A stretch of DNA of 64,000 nucleotides from Bacillota bacterium (GCA_023425025.1 JAFADG010000029.1:1-64000), one strand, 5' to 3'. Shown: positions 1-8,821, counted from the stretch's first letter. Numbers and translations: made by a program. The notes: a model not told the origin generated them from the letters alone.

Positions 1-81
1 GCTTCGCTCGATTCAGTAGCATCTTTCATCACCTGGTGTTTATTTCGACATTCGCTCTCCTCTTTCCTTTTGGTTCTTAAT

Positions 82-114
82 AAAAAATTGCCCGCTGATA
101 CTTTGTCAACGGGC
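82..114 (-). terminator. Intrinsic terminator, minus strand
   Basis: A GCCCG/CGGGC hairpin (90-114) is followed, reading the minus strand, by AATTTTTT. It would stop leftward transcription leaving the fumarase operon, or a gene outside the window. Confidence 0.5.
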
Positions 115-117
115 TGG

Positions 118-240
118 GCTTCCCCTTCCAGGGGAAGCTGTCACCGAAGGTGACTGATGAGGTATTAAGCCGGGATCTGATAAGCGCAGCTAAGCACCTC
201 ATCCGGCGCTACGCGCCACCTTCCCCTGGAAGGGGAAGGC
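118..240. repeat. Inverted pair of hairpin-rich intergenic repeat units
   Basis: Two roughly 45-nt units face each other. Each contains a palindromic TTCCCC/GGGGAA hairpin (119-139 and about 219-239) plus a small second hairpin (GTCACC-GAA-GGTGAC on the left, GGCGC-TAC-GCGCC on the right) and ends in a GATGAGGT/ACCTCATC arm. The whole stretch can fold as one long imperfect stem. Similar units are common between genes in clostridial genomes, from general knowledge. No gene is seen in 1-349 apart from this and the two terminators. Confidence 0.75.
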
Positions 241-309
241 TCTAGAACGCGTTTTCATCCCTTGGGGCAATGCATATAGTATGGATATCTATTTAGCATT
301 GCCATAAAC

Positions 310-341
310 AAAAACAGGCTGGTGCGGTCCAACCTGTTTTT
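310..341 (-). terminator. Terminator of the fumarase operon
   Basis: A 13-bp stem (310-322 with 329-341, one G-U pair, loop TGCGGT) lies nine bases past the fumarase beta stop codon and is followed on the minus strand by a T-rich tail. Confidence 0.8.
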
Positions 342-349
342 GTTGCCGT

Positions 350-904
350 TCACTTTTCCTTCAAATACCGCTGCTGGCCCAGTTCATAATAATCGCCGCC
401 ACAGCAGTCCACAGCCACGATCAGCGGCAAGTCCTTGAGGGTCAGGCGCTTGATCGATTCCGTACCCAGATCCTCATAGGCCACTACCTCACAGGAGGTA
501 ACGCATTCCGCCATCAGCGCGGCCGCGCCGCCGATGGCCGCAAAGTACACGGCAGGATGCTTCTCCATGGCCTCAATAACCTGCTTGGAGCGCTTCCCTT
601 TCCCGATCATGGCCCGAAGCCCCAGAGACAATAGCAGCGGCGTGTACGCGTCCATCCTGGCGCTGGTGGTGGGGCCGATGGCGCCCACCGCCTTGCCCGG
701 CGGCGTTGGCGTTGGCCCGGCGTAATACAGCGTCTGCCCTTCCAAATCAATGGGTAAGGCCTCCCCCTGTTCAACTGCCTTGGTCATTCGCTCATGGGCC
801 GCATCCCTGGCGGTATAGACTACGCCGCTGAGTAGCACGCTGTCGCCTGCGCGAAGGCTTTTCACATCCTCCAAAGAAAGAGGGGCTATCAATGAAATCG
901 CCAT
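350..904 (-). CDS. Fumarate hydratase class I, beta subunit (C-terminal catalytic domain)
   Basis: This 184-residue protein matches the C-terminal half of oxygen-sensitive [4Fe-4S] fumarases and tartrate dehydratases, which add water to fumarate to form malate in the cytoplasm. The segment GPTPTPPGKAVGAIGPTTSA near residue 63 is typical of the family, as are the central GKG and the AIGGAAALMA stretch. It lies 12 bases downstream of the alpha subunit, as usual for the split two-gene form in anaerobes. GGAGGGG precedes the ATG. An L-tartrate dehydratase beta subunit cannot be excluded from sequence alone. The operon ends at the hairpin just downstream. Confidence 0.9.
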   Translation of the reverse strand: MAISLIAPLSLEDVKSLRAGDSVLLSGVVYTARDAAHERMTKAVEQGEALPIDLEGQTLYYAGPTPTPPGKAVGAIGPTTSARMDAYTPLLLSLGLRAMIGKGKRSKQVIEAMEKHPAVYFAAIGGAAALMAECVTSCEVVAYEDLGTESIKRLTLKDLPLIVAVDCCGGDYYELGQQRYLKEK

Positions 905-916
905 GCTTTCCCCTCC

Positions 917-1768
917 CTATAGCGTCGCTTTGGCATGCCGTGTCACATGGCAGCCCACATTCACCGCCACCGGCAGCCCGGCAATATGGGTAGAATACGC
1001 TTTGACCTTGACCCCAAGGCAGGTAGTTTTCCCACCGAAGCCTTGCGGGCCGATGCCGGTTTCATTGACCAGCGTTAACAGCTCGCCTTCCAGCGCGGCA
1101 TAGAAAGGATCGGCATGCGTTTCATCCAAGGGAACGAGCAGCGCTTCTTTGGCCAAAGCCGCCACCTTCTCAAACGTTCCACCGATGCCCACGCCCAAGA
1201 TCATGGGCGGGCAGGGATTGGGGCCCGCGAGCTTCACCGTTTCCATCACGAACCGCTTGATGCCCTCCAGCCCATCGGATGGATTGAGCATGGCCACCCG
1301 GCTCATATTCTCGCTGCCAAAGCCCTTGGGCGCCACCTCAATGGTCAGCTTGTCCCCGGGCACAATTTGCGTATGGATCACGGCCGGCGTATTGTCGCCT
1401 GTATTTTTGCGGCGAAGCGGGTCGGCTACAACAGACTTGCGCAAATACCCTTGGGCATATCCCCGGCGCACGCCCTCATTCACAGCGTCATACAGCGCGC
1501 CGCCCGTAACATGCACATCCTGCCCGATGGTCAAAAACACCACAGCCATCCCCGTATCCTGGCAGATGGCCATGCGCTGTTTCCCCGCCACCCTGGCGTT
1601 TTCCTGCAGGATGACGATGATCTCTTTGGCCGGCGCGTAGGTTTCATCCTCCGCCGCTTTGCAAAGGGCGCAGGCGATATCGTCATTCAAAAAGCAATTG
1701 GCGCGGATGCACAGCTCCTTGACCGTCTCGGTTATCATATTGGCAGATATTACGCGCAGGTTTTCCAT
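917..1768 (-). CDS. Fumarate hydratase class I, alpha subunit (Fe-S domain)
   Basis: This 283-residue protein is the iron-sulfur half of the heterodimeric class I fumarase. Likely cluster ligands are the cysteines in the CQDTG motif, GPNPCPP and NVGCH, and GFGSEN is the conserved glycine-rich stretch. With the beta subunit it would interconvert fumarate and malate, probably in a reductive branch of mixed fermentation. The start at 1768 is chosen because AGGAGG lies seven bases upstream. An internal ATG ten codons later is less well placed. The gene follows rsmI by 15 bases, so it is probably transcribed with it. Confidence 0.9.
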   Translation of the reverse strand: MENLRVISANMITETVKELCIRANCFLNDDIACALCKAAEDETYAPAKEIIVILQENARVAGKQRMAICQDTGMAVVFLTIGQDVHVTGGALYDAVNEGVRRGYAQGYLRKSVVADPLRRKNTGDNTPAVIHTQIVPGDKLTIEVAPKGFGSENMSRVAMLNPSDGLEGIKRFVMETVKLAGPNPCPPMILGVGIGGTFEKVAALAKEALLVPLDETHADPFYAALEGELLTLVNETGIGPQGFGGKTTCLGVKVKAYSTHIAGLPVAVNVGCHVTRHAKATL

Positions 1769-1783
1769 ACATCCTCCTGTTAC

Positions 1784-2650
1784 CTATTGATCTTCCAGGA
1801 ATTCCTTTACCTTCAATGATGCCGCGTAGGCCGCGTTTTTCTTAACGCCGGATAAGACAAGCGCCTCCTGGGCCTCCCGAAGCGTTTTCCCGGAAAGCAT
1901 GGCCTCCAGAATACGGGCCTCCAAGCTGATATCCTGCATCTGAACAGCCTGCACCTTCGGCACATCATGCAGGTCCAGCACCAGGCAATACTCCCCTTTT
2001 TCCACGTTGGGATTGCCTTGCATCGTTGCCAGAACATCTTGCACCGGTCCGCGGAGTGTCAGCTCATACCGTTTCGTCAGATCGCAGCAAACGGCTGCCT
2101 TTGCTTCCGGAAGCACCTGCACAATCATTTCCATCAACTCTACCACGCGATGGGGCGATTCATGAAGCACTGCCACGGGCACGCCCTGGCCGATCTGCAC
2201 CAGCTTTTCACGAAGCTCCTTTTTTTGCCTGGGCAAAAAACCGTAAAACGTAAACTGCGCCGTATCAAAGCCGCAAATGGAAAGGGCCGAAGCCATGGCG
2301 GTTGGCCCGGAAACGGAAATCACCTTGATCCCGGCCTCCCAGGCCGCCTTTACCAGCAGATAGCCGGGATCGGATATGGCCGGCGTCCCGGCATCGGTGG
2401 TCAGCGCCGCGTCGATGTTTTCAGCCAGCATCTTCTCAATGATCTTTTTGGATTTGCTTTCCTCGTTATGCTCATGGCAGCTGGTCAGCGGCGTCTGTAT
2501 GCCAAAGTGGGCCGTGAGCTTCATGGTGACGCGGGTATCCTCGGCCGCAATGAGGCCGACGCTCTTGAGCGTTTCCACGGCCCGAGGGCTCATATCGCCA
2601 AGGTTGCCAATGGGGGTGGCGACGACAAACAAGGTGGGCATGCCCATCAC
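1784..2650 (-). CDS. rsmI: 16S rRNA 2'-O-ribose C1402 methyltransferase RsmI
   Basis: RsmI methylates the ribose of C1402 in the 16S rRNA decoding centre, using SAM. The 288-residue protein opens with LFVVATPIGNLGDMSPRA, the family signature, and has AAEDTR and SGPTAMASAL further in, all characteristic of the tetrapyrrole-methylase fold. It overlaps rsmH by four bases. RsmH adds the N4 methyl to the same nucleotide, so the two enzymes that modify C1402 are translationally coupled here. Several closely spaced ATGs (2650, 2647, 2641) make the exact start uncertain. Confidence 0.95.
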   Translation of the reverse strand: MMGMPTLFVVATPIGNLGDMSPRAVETLKSVGLIAAEDTRVTMKLTAHFGIQTPLTSCHEHNEESKSKKIIEKMLAENIDAALTTDAGTPAISDPGYLLVKAAWEAGIKVISVSGPTAMASALSICGFDTAQFTFYGFLPRQKKELREKLVQIGQGVPVAVLHESPHRVVELMEMIVQVLPEAKAAVCCDLTKRYELTLRGPVQDVLATMQGNPNVEKGEYCLVLDLHDVPKVQAVQMQDISLEARILEAMLSGKTLREAQEALVLSGVKKNAAYAASLKVKEFLEDQ

Positions 2651-3582
2651 AACCTTTCCACTACCCTAAGCTTTGCGCTGCGGGACCTTGGGTTCCTCTC
2701 CACCTCTTCTGGGCCTGGCGGCACCGCGCCGCCGGCCAGCACCCTGGCCACAGGCTTTTTGCCGCAGGTGCAAATGGGTGCCTTCGGCGGGCAAATGCAA
2801 GGATTCTGCATGCTGCGGAAGGCCTGCTTCACCAGCCTGTCCTCCAGGGAATGGAACGTGATCACACAAAACCGGCCGCCGGGCGCAAGGCAGTCCACAA
2901 AATCCCAAAGAGCCTGCGAAAGCGGCGCCAGTTCATCATTCACCGCAATGCGGATGGCCTGAAAGGTACGGCGGGCCGGATGTCCCTCATCCTTGCGGCG
3001 GACGGCTTTGGGAATGGCGTCGTCAATGATCCTTACCAAATCGCCCGTGGTAGCGACGGCCGCGTTTTTCCGGCGCTCCACCACGAACTGGGCAATGCGG
3101 GCCGCCCAGCGTTCCTCGCCGTATTCCAGCAATACCTTTGTCAGTTCCTGCTGGGAGACGCTCTGCAGCCACTGTGCGGCCGTCAAACCGGAGGTCGGGT
3201 CCATGCGCATATCCAGCGGCGCATCCTCATGGTAGGAGAAGCCCCGTTCCGCCGTGTCCAATTGATGGGAGGATACGCCAAGATCAATCAGCGCACCATG
3301 CAGCTTTGGCGCTTTTGCTTCCTTAAGCAGCGCTTTCACATCATGAAAATTGCCGCGGACAGCGTGAAAGCCGGGATAGGCTGCAAGGCGATCGGAAGCC
3401 GCCGTTATGGCCGCGGGGTCCCGGTCGATGCCATACAGCACCGCCCCTTCCCCCGCTTTTTGTAAAATGGCTTCACTGTGCCCGCCGCCGCCCAACGTGC
3501 CGTCGGCAAAAACGCCGCCGGGCTTTATGTCCAGCCAATGCAGCACTTGTGAAAGCAGCACCGGTTCATGACGAAATTCCAT
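2647..3582 (-). CDS. rsmH: 16S rRNA N4-methylcytidine C1402 methyltransferase RsmH
   Basis: This SAM-dependent methyltransferase (formerly MraW) makes m4C1402 in 16S rRNA. HEPVLLSQVLHWL at the N-terminus, FADGTLGGGGHS (SAM-binding) and the C-terminal CVITFHSLEDR are diagnostic. I place the start at 3582 (311 residues), because GGAGG lies seven bases upstream and the protein then begins like its family, rather than at the in-frame ATG 14 codons earlier. rsmH usually opens the dcw cluster with ftsL. Here it is instead sandwiched between folC and rsmI, with no division genes nearby. Confidence 0.95.
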   Translation of the reverse strand: MEFRHEPVLLSQVLHWLDIKPGGVFADGTLGGGGHSEAILQKAGEGAVLYGIDRDPAAITAASDRLAAYPGFHAVRGNFHDVKALLKEAKAPKLHGALIDLGVSSHQLDTAERGFSYHEDAPLDMRMDPTSGLTAAQWLQSVSQQELTKVLLEYGEERWAARIAQFVVERRKNAAVATTGDLVRIIDDAIPKAVRRKDEGHPARRTFQAIRIAVNDELAPLSQALWDFVDCLAPGGRFCVITFHSLEDRLVKQAFRSMQNPCICPPKAPICTCGKKPVARVLAGGAVPPGPEEVERNPRSRSAKLRVVERL

Positions 3583-3620
3583 GATTCCTCCAAACCCAAG
3601 AACATTTTGATTGAAGCATA

Positions 3621-4916
3621 TCACAAAAGGCTTTCATTCCGCAAGCCGAGCAAACTACGCAACGCACCGGCCAGATACAAAGACCCCGCGGCGATGATAA
3701 CGCCATCCGTCCCAGCCAATTCCCGCGCCATTTGAAGCCCCTCTTCCAAACTCAACGCCGCTTCCGCCGCGCAGCCTTCCTCTGAAAGCAGGTCGGCCAA
3801 TTCCCCCGCCGGCATAGCCCGGTGGTTATCGGGCGTTACGGTCACGGCCATGCCTGCAAGGGACGCCATGTCCCGGAGCATTTCCTCATTCAGCTTTTCC
3901 CGCAAAACCCCGGTCAAAAGCACCCGTTTTTCCTTATGCAAAAACAATTCCGCAAACTCCCGCAGCGCCTTGACCCCTTGGGGGTTATGAGCCCCATCCA
4001 GCAGCACCCTGGGGGCGGTCCCGGCCCATTCCAGCCTGGCCGGCCAGCGCACCTTTGCCATGCCGCGTCGCATGGCGGTACGGCTGACCAGGAAATCCGG
4101 CAGTACTTCCATGGCCGTCAGCGCTGCCAGCGCGTTTTCGACCTGATGCAAGCCCGGCAGGGGGATCAGCACATCCTCCATCATCCCGCCGGGCAGTTCA
4201 AAGTCGGCACGGCTGGAAAACGCATCCGCCTGGTGGAATATGGCCTGTTTGTGACGCAACGCATACAGCGGCGCTTTATTTTGCTCACACGCCGTCCGCA
4301 CCACCGCTTCCGCTTCCGGCTTGGCGGGATAGAGCACCAGAGGCACGCCGGGCTTTACAATGCCCGCCTTTTCCCCAGCGATCTTCTCCAGCGTATCCCC
4401 CAGGTACTCCATATGGTCCATGCCCAAGGCAGTAATCACAGACACCAGGGGCGTGATCACGTTGGTGGGGTCCAGCCTTCCGCCCAGCCCCACCTCAATG
4501 ACAGCAATATCAACCTTTTCTTCCCGGAAAATCAAAAATGCCGCGGCGGTACCAAACTCAAACGCGGTGGGCCGGATGCCTTGATCCGCCAACGCGTCCG
4601 CTGCTTCCTTCACGCGGGTCACCGCCCCGGCCAGCAGTTCATCGGAAACCGGCACGCCGTTTATGCGGATGCGCTCGTTGTAAAACTGCAAGAAAGGCGA
4701 GGTGTACAGGCCCACCTTCAGCCTGGCGGCGCAAAGCATGCTGCTGAGCATGGCGCAAACAGACCCCTTGCCATTGGTGCCCGCCACATGGATGGCGGGC
4801 ACCGGGGTCATGGGAATTTGAAGTTGCTCAAGTAAAGCACGGGTGTTTTCCAGCCCGTTTTTCGAGCCGGTATATTGGGCGGCATGGATAAAATCCACCG
4901 CCTCTTTAGCGTTCAT
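3621..4916 (-). CDS. folC: Folylpolyglutamate synthase / dihydrofolate synthase
   Basis: FolC adds glutamate to dihydropteroate and to folates, using ATP. In this 431-residue protein the P-loop HVAGTNGKGSVCAMLSSML lies near residue 42, the YTSPFL motif follows at about residue 75, and the Mur-ligase-like C-terminal domain includes LLDGAHNPQG. Its start ATG overlaps the valS stop (ATGA at 4913-4916 on the minus strand), which suggests translational coupling. The valS-folC order is common in Firmicutes. Length is normal for the family. Confidence 0.95.
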   Translation of the reverse strand: MNAKEAVDFIHAAQYTGSKNGLENTRALLEQLQIPMTPVPAIHVAGTNGKGSVCAMLSSMLCAARLKVGLYTSPFLQFYNERIRINGVPVSDELLAGAVTRVKEAADALADQGIRPTAFEFGTAAAFLIFREEKVDIAVIEVGLGGRLDPTNVITPLVSVITALGMDHMEYLGDTLEKIAGEKAGIVKPGVPLVLYPAKPEAEAVVRTACEQNKAPLYALRHKQAIFHQADAFSSRADFELPGGMMEDVLIPLPGLHQVENALAALTAMEVLPDFLVSRTAMRRGMAKVRWPARLEWAGTAPRVLLDGAHNPQGVKALREFAELFLHKEKRVLLTGVLREKLNEEMLRDMASLAGMAVTVTPDNHRAMPAGELADLLSEEGCAAEAALSLEEGLQMARELAGTDGVIIAAGSLYLAGALRSLLGLRNESLL

Positions 4917-7549
4917 CAGCCCATCCCCTTCAATTCGGCAATGCGCTTATACAGTGTGCCAGCCATTTGCTGGTTGGCGGCCAGCTTTTCCTTTTCCTGC
5001 TCTATAAGTTGCGCCGGTGCTTTTGCGATAAAGCCCGGATTATTCAATTTCCCCGCGGCACGCTCGATTTCCTTCAACAGGTTTTCGTGCTCGCGTGTGA
5101 GGCGCGCGATTTCTTTTTCAAAGTCCACCAGATCGCCCAAGGGGATGAACAGCTCGCCGGCCAGGCACACGGCGCTCACCGTTTTTTCGGTAATCTGCGC
5201 ACGGTCAGCCATCAGCTCGCTGTGGGACACGCCCGCCAGCCTTTGGAAGTACAGCTCGGCGCCGGACAAGGTCGTTTCCCAACCGGCGGTAGGGAGCAGC
5301 ATCAACCGGGTGCGCTTGGAAGGAGCCACGTTCATTTCGGCCCGCAGATTGCGGATGGTCTTGATCATATCCATCACGCCCTGCATATGCGTTTCCTCCT
5401 CCGCAAAATCGAAGGCAAGATCAAGCTGCGGCCACTTGGACAGCATCAGGAAGCCCTCCGACCCCGGCAGGCTCTTGTACACCGCTTCGGTCAGGAAGGG
5501 CATAAAGGGATGCAGGAGCTTCAACAACGTTTCCAGCACGTGCAACAGCACCGCTTGGGCAGTGGCCTTGCTTTCCAGGTCTTCACCCATCAGCCGGCCC
5601 TTGGAAAGCTCGATATACCAATCGCAGAATTCCGACCAGGCGAAGTCATAGATCTTCTGGGCGGCCAGTCCAAAATCGCCGTCCTCCATATGGGCCGACA
5701 CTTCCCGAATGGCCTGCTGGCTGCGGGAGAGAATCCACTTATCCGGCAGGAGCAGTGTTTTTCCTTCAAGTGTCTCCTTGCTGTTGGCGTACATCAGCAC
5801 AAAGCGGGAGGCGTTCCAGACCTTGTTGGCAAAATTCCTTGCCGCCTCCACCTTCTCGGTGGAAAAGCGGGTGTCGTTGCCGGGGCTCACGCCCATGGCC
5901 AGGGAGAAGCGCAGCGCGTCGGCGCCGTACTGCTGAATAATGTCCAGAGGGTCCACACCGTTGCCCAGGGATTTGGACATCTTGCGGCCCTTGTCGTCAC
6001 GCACAAGCCCATGCATCAGCACCGTGTGGAAGGGCGTTTCGCCCATCTGCTCGATGCCGCTGAAGATCATGCGGGCCACCCAGAAGAAGATGATGTCATA
6101 CCCCGTCACCAGTACGTCGGTGGGATAGAAGAACTTCAAATCCTCCGTCTGCTCCGGCCAGCCAAGGGTGGAAAAGGGCCACAGGGCGGAGGAGAACCAT
6201 GTGTCCAGCACATCCTCATCCTGCTTCACGCGGTCGCTGCCGCACTTTGCGCAGGCCTTTGCGTCTTCCCTGGCCACGGTCATATGGCCGCAGTCATCGC
6301 AGTACCAGGCGGGAATGCGGTGACCCCACCATAACTGCCGGCTGATGCACCAATCGCGGATGTTCTCCATCCAGTTGTAATACGTTTTGGTAAACCGCTC
6401 GGGCACGAATTTTGTTTTCCCTTCCCGCACCGCGGCGATGGCCGGCTCGACCAGAGGCTTCATCTTCACGAACCACTGGCGGCTCACCAGGGGTTCCACA
6501 GTCTTGTGGCAGCGATAGCAGGTACCCACGTTATGGGTATAGTCCTCGATCTTTATAAGCAGGCCAAGCTCCTTGAGCTCTTCCACCACGCGCTTGCGGC
6601 ATTCCGGCTGGGTCAGCCCTTCGTACTTCCCGGCGGCGGCATTCATGGTGCCGTCGTCATTGGTCACGCGCAGTATGGTCAAGTTGTGCCGCTGGGCCAC
6701 CTCAAAGTCGTTGGGGTCGTGGGCGGGTGTCATTTTCACCGCGCCGGTGCCAAACTCCTTATCCACGTAGCTGTCGGCCACCACGGGAATCTCGCGGTCC
6801 ATCAGCGGCAGGATCACGGTCTTGCCCACCAGGTGGGTATAGCGCCCGTCCTCCGGATTCACGGCCACGCCGGTATCGCCCAGCATGGTTTCCGGCCTGG
6901 TCGTGGCCACCACCACGCCCTGGGAACCGTCCGCGCCGGGATAGCGGATATGCCACAGGTGGGAAGCCTGTTCCTCATACTCCACCTCGGCGTCGGAAAG
7001 GGCGGTCCGGCACACCGGGCACCAGTTGATGATGCGGTCTCCGCGGTAGATCAGGTCCTTTTCGTACAGGCGCACAAACACTTCCCGCACGGCACGGGAG
7101 CAACCCTCGTCCATGGTAAAGCGCTCCCGGCTCCAGTCGCAGCTGGCGCCCAGGCGGCGAAGCTGTTTGGTGATGCGTCCGCCGTATTCCTCTTTCCATT
7201 TCCAGGCCCGCTCCAAGAAGCCGTCCCTGCCGATATCTTCCTTTTTCAAGCCTTCTTTGGCCATTTGCTCCACGATTTTCACTTCGGTGGCGATGGAGGC
7301 ATGGTCGGTGCCCGGCAGCCACAGGGTATTATCGCCCTTCATGCGGTGGTAGCGCACAGGAGCATCCTGCATGAGGCAGTCCATGGCGTGGCCCATGTGC
7401 AATTGGCCGGTGATGTTGGGCGGTGGCATCACGATGGTGAAGGTTTCTTTGCCGGGAATCCGCTGGCCGATAAACGCGCCGGATTCTTCCCATGCTTTAT
7501 AGAGCTCCCCTTCGATGGCCTGGGGATTGAACACTTTTTCCATTTCCAT
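4916..7549 (-). CDS. valS: Valyl-tRNA synthetase
   Basis: This 877-residue class I synthetase charges tRNA-Val. The HIGH-like motif is HMGH in PPNITGQLHMGHAMD (about residue 50), the KMSKS loop is intact near residue 520, a large editing domain (TTRPETMLGDTGVAV) lies between, and the C-terminal valyl coiled coil (KEIARLTREHENLLKEIERA) is present. Expression is evidently controlled by the valine T-box upstream. Between that T-box and the start codon lies a 160-bp structured repeat (7672-7831), so the untranslated leader is unusually long. The gene is first in an operon with folC, rsmH, rsmI and fumarase. Confidence 0.98.
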   Translation of the reverse strand: MEMEKVFNPQAIEGELYKAWEESGAFIGQRIPGKETFTIVMPPPNITGQLHMGHAMDCLMQDAPVRYHRMKGDNTLWLPGTDHASIATEVKIVEQMAKEGLKKEDIGRDGFLERAWKWKEEYGGRITKQLRRLGASCDWSRERFTMDEGCSRAVREVFVRLYEKDLIYRGDRIINWCPVCRTALSDAEVEYEEQASHLWHIRYPGADGSQGVVVATTRPETMLGDTGVAVNPEDGRYTHLVGKTVILPLMDREIPVVADSYVDKEFGTGAVKMTPAHDPNDFEVAQRHNLTILRVTNDDGTMNAAAGKYEGLTQPECRKRVVEELKELGLLIKIEDYTHNVGTCYRCHKTVEPLVSRQWFVKMKPLVEPAIAAVREGKTKFVPERFTKTYYNWMENIRDWCISRQLWWGHRIPAWYCDDCGHMTVAREDAKACAKCGSDRVKQDEDVLDTWFSSALWPFSTLGWPEQTEDLKFFYPTDVLVTGYDIIFFWVARMIFSGIEQMGETPFHTVLMHGLVRDDKGRKMSKSLGNGVDPLDIIQQYGADALRFSLAMGVSPGNDTRFSTEKVEAARNFANKVWNASRFVLMYANSKETLEGKTLLLPDKWILSRSQQAIREVSAHMEDGDFGLAAQKIYDFAWSEFCDWYIELSKGRLMGEDLESKATAQAVLLHVLETLLKLLHPFMPFLTEAVYKSLPGSEGFLMLSKWPQLDLAFDFAEEETHMQGVMDMIKTIRNLRAEMNVAPSKRTRLMLLPTAGWETTLSGAELYFQRLAGVSHSELMADRAQITEKTVSAVCLAGELFIPLGDLVDFEKEIARLTREHENLLKEIERAAGKLNNPGFIAKAPAQLIEQEKEKLAANQQMAGTLYKRIAELKGMG

Positions 7550-7671
7550 TCTAGCATCCTCCTTGTCAATACGTCTGAAAGGATCACTGTATCAGCGTCA
7601 AGGCCTTATCCGCGGCCCTTTCCAGGGACACTCCTCGCCGTTTGCATGGCTGATCCCCTCCCTTCACGTAA

Positions 7672-7831
7672 ATACTATTTCCAAACATTCATTACTCGTC
7701 GTGCCAGTTCTTTTCGTGCGGAACTGCGTCGTTCTCCGCTCAACGTAGCGCCGCTACGCCTCGCTCCGACTCCTGGTTCCACATCGAAAATCCCTTGGCA
7801 CTTTGGAGTAATGAATGTTTTACAATAGTAT
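7672..7831. repeat. Structured 160-bp repeat, copy A (partner at 56903-57058)
   Basis: The ends form a 26-bp terminal inverted repeat (7672-7697 with 7806-7831) with three mismatches. Inside are a second stem (GTGCCA/TGGCAC), a third (TTTTCG/CGAAAA extended by TGTGGAAC/GTTCCGCA) and a central CGTAGC-GGC-GCTACG hairpin, all read on the minus strand. The same architecture, with different but still complementary bases, occurs at 56903-57058. It abuts the T run of the valS T-box terminator. No protein is credible here. Confidence 0.8.
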
Positions 7832-8075
7832 AAAAAAAAGAACTGCCCACGTCCTGAAAGGACGGAGCAGCTCCGTGGTACCACCTTGCTTCGCGGCATA
7901 ATGCCGCCTCTTTGCGCTGTAACGGGCGCGACCGGACAGAGTAATCAAGCATTACGCTCTTTCCCCCGACGCCCTCCAAAGCGACCTTCCACCTGCAGGA
8001 ACTTGCGGTGCCTTTCAGCCGGTGAGCCCCGCTCTCTTGAAGGATGCAGATGTACTCCTCTTTATCTTCGGGCGA
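7832..8075 (-). promoter_or_regulatory. T-box riboswitch controlling valS
   Basis: The minus strand carries the T-box core AAGGTGGTACCACGG (7873-7887), which can pair within an antiterminator, followed by a competing terminator (7840-7875) with a run of eight T residues at 7832-7839. Upstream lies a Stem I-like region. After TTTGGAG comes GGCGTCGGG, and the GTC at 7968-7970 is the likely valine specifier. Uncharged tRNA-Val would bind and allow transcription into valS. The leader sits between rpmF and valS; the 5' boundary is approximate. Confidence 0.88.
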
Positions 8076-8088
8076 TGATGTAACGGAA

Positions 8089-8283
8089 TCAGGCCTTTTT
8101 CTTGTCTTCTTCGATGACGACAACCTGCTTGCCATCATAAAAGCCGCAATGCTTGCAGACCCTGTGGGACATCTTCATTTTGTGGCACTGGGGGCATTCC
8201 ACGATGCCGGGAAGGGTCAGTTTCCAGTTGGCCCGGCGGCTATGCTTGCGGGCCTTGGAAGTTCTATATTTGGGAAGAGCCAT
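8089..8283 (-). CDS. rpmF: Ribosomal protein bL32 (zinc-binding form)
   Basis: This 64-residue basic protein of the large ribosomal subunit begins ALPKYRTSKARKHSRRANW, the normal L32 signature. Four cysteines in two pairs (CPQC and CKHC) show the zinc-ribbon version. It starts two bases after the yceD stop, and this yceD-rpmF order is conserved across bacteria. Both genes are served by the promoter at 8822-8850. Confidence 0.96.
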   Translation of the reverse strand: MALPKYRTSKARKHSRRANWKLTLPGIVECPQCHKMKMSHRVCKHCGFYDGKQVVVIEEDKKKA

Positions 8284-8285
8284 GA

Positions 8286-8792
8286 CTACACCTCCTCATC
8301 CTTTAAAAGCATCTGCAGCGCCTCAAAAGGATGCTTTGCAAGCGGTTCCTTCCGGCAAGCGCAAGTTTGTTTGTTCAAGTTGGTTCCGCAACCCGGGCAG
8401 AGGCCCTTACAATCCTCCCCGCACAAAAAGCGCATGGGCAAATGAAGCAAGGTAAGGGACAGTGCCAAATGATTAAGATCCAGCGAGTATCCCTCAAAGG
8501 CAAACTTGTCAGGATCCTCAGGATCGCCGTCCTGCACGTACATTTCCCGAAAGGGAACCGTGACTTCTGCCTTTGCCGGGCTTAAACACTTGGCGCAGCG
8601 GGCATGGGCGGCGGCGGTCAGCTGTCCTTCGATCAGCACGCTTTTTCCGGCGGCACTGAAGCTGCCGTTCATGGCTACCTTGTCAAAGGAAACCATTTCC
8701 CCCAGGATGTCCTGGGTGGGTATTTCTCCCTCCAGCGCAAAAGGAAACTCTGTGCCTTGGGATCGAAGCGCCCGGGAAATATCCAAAAGCAT
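8286..8792 (-). CDS. yceD: YceD family (DUF177) protein
   Basis: This is a 168-residue DUF177/YceD protein. Family members sit beside rpmF and are linked to 23S rRNA accumulation. ARCAKCLSPAKAEVTVPFRE at about residue 85 and the C-terminal CGEDCKGLCPGCGTNLN cysteine cluster are typical of clostridial members and could bind zinc. It is the first gene of the yceD-rpmF operon. The exact biochemical role in Gram-positive bacteria is not established. Confidence 0.88.
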   Translation of the reverse strand: MLLDISRALRSQGTEFPFALEGEIPTQDILGEMVSFDKVAMNGSFSAAGKSVLIEGQLTAAAHARCAKCLSPAKAEVTVPFREMYVQDGDPEDPDKFAFEGYSLDLNHLALSLTLLHLPMRFLCGEDCKGLCPGCGTNLNKQTCACRKEPLAKHPFEALQMLLKDEEV

Positions 8793-8821
8793 GACTTCAC
8801 CTCAAAATGTGACCGTCGACT

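Noticed and set aside
1..349. CRISPR-like array suggested by repeated GGGGAAGG units
   Set aside because: There are only two units in opposite orientation with no regular spacers; it is an inverted repeat pair.
7740..8138. A minus-strand frame of 132 codons over the valS leader
   Set aside because: It covers the T-box and repeat, which explain the sequence conservation; no ribosome site or domain.
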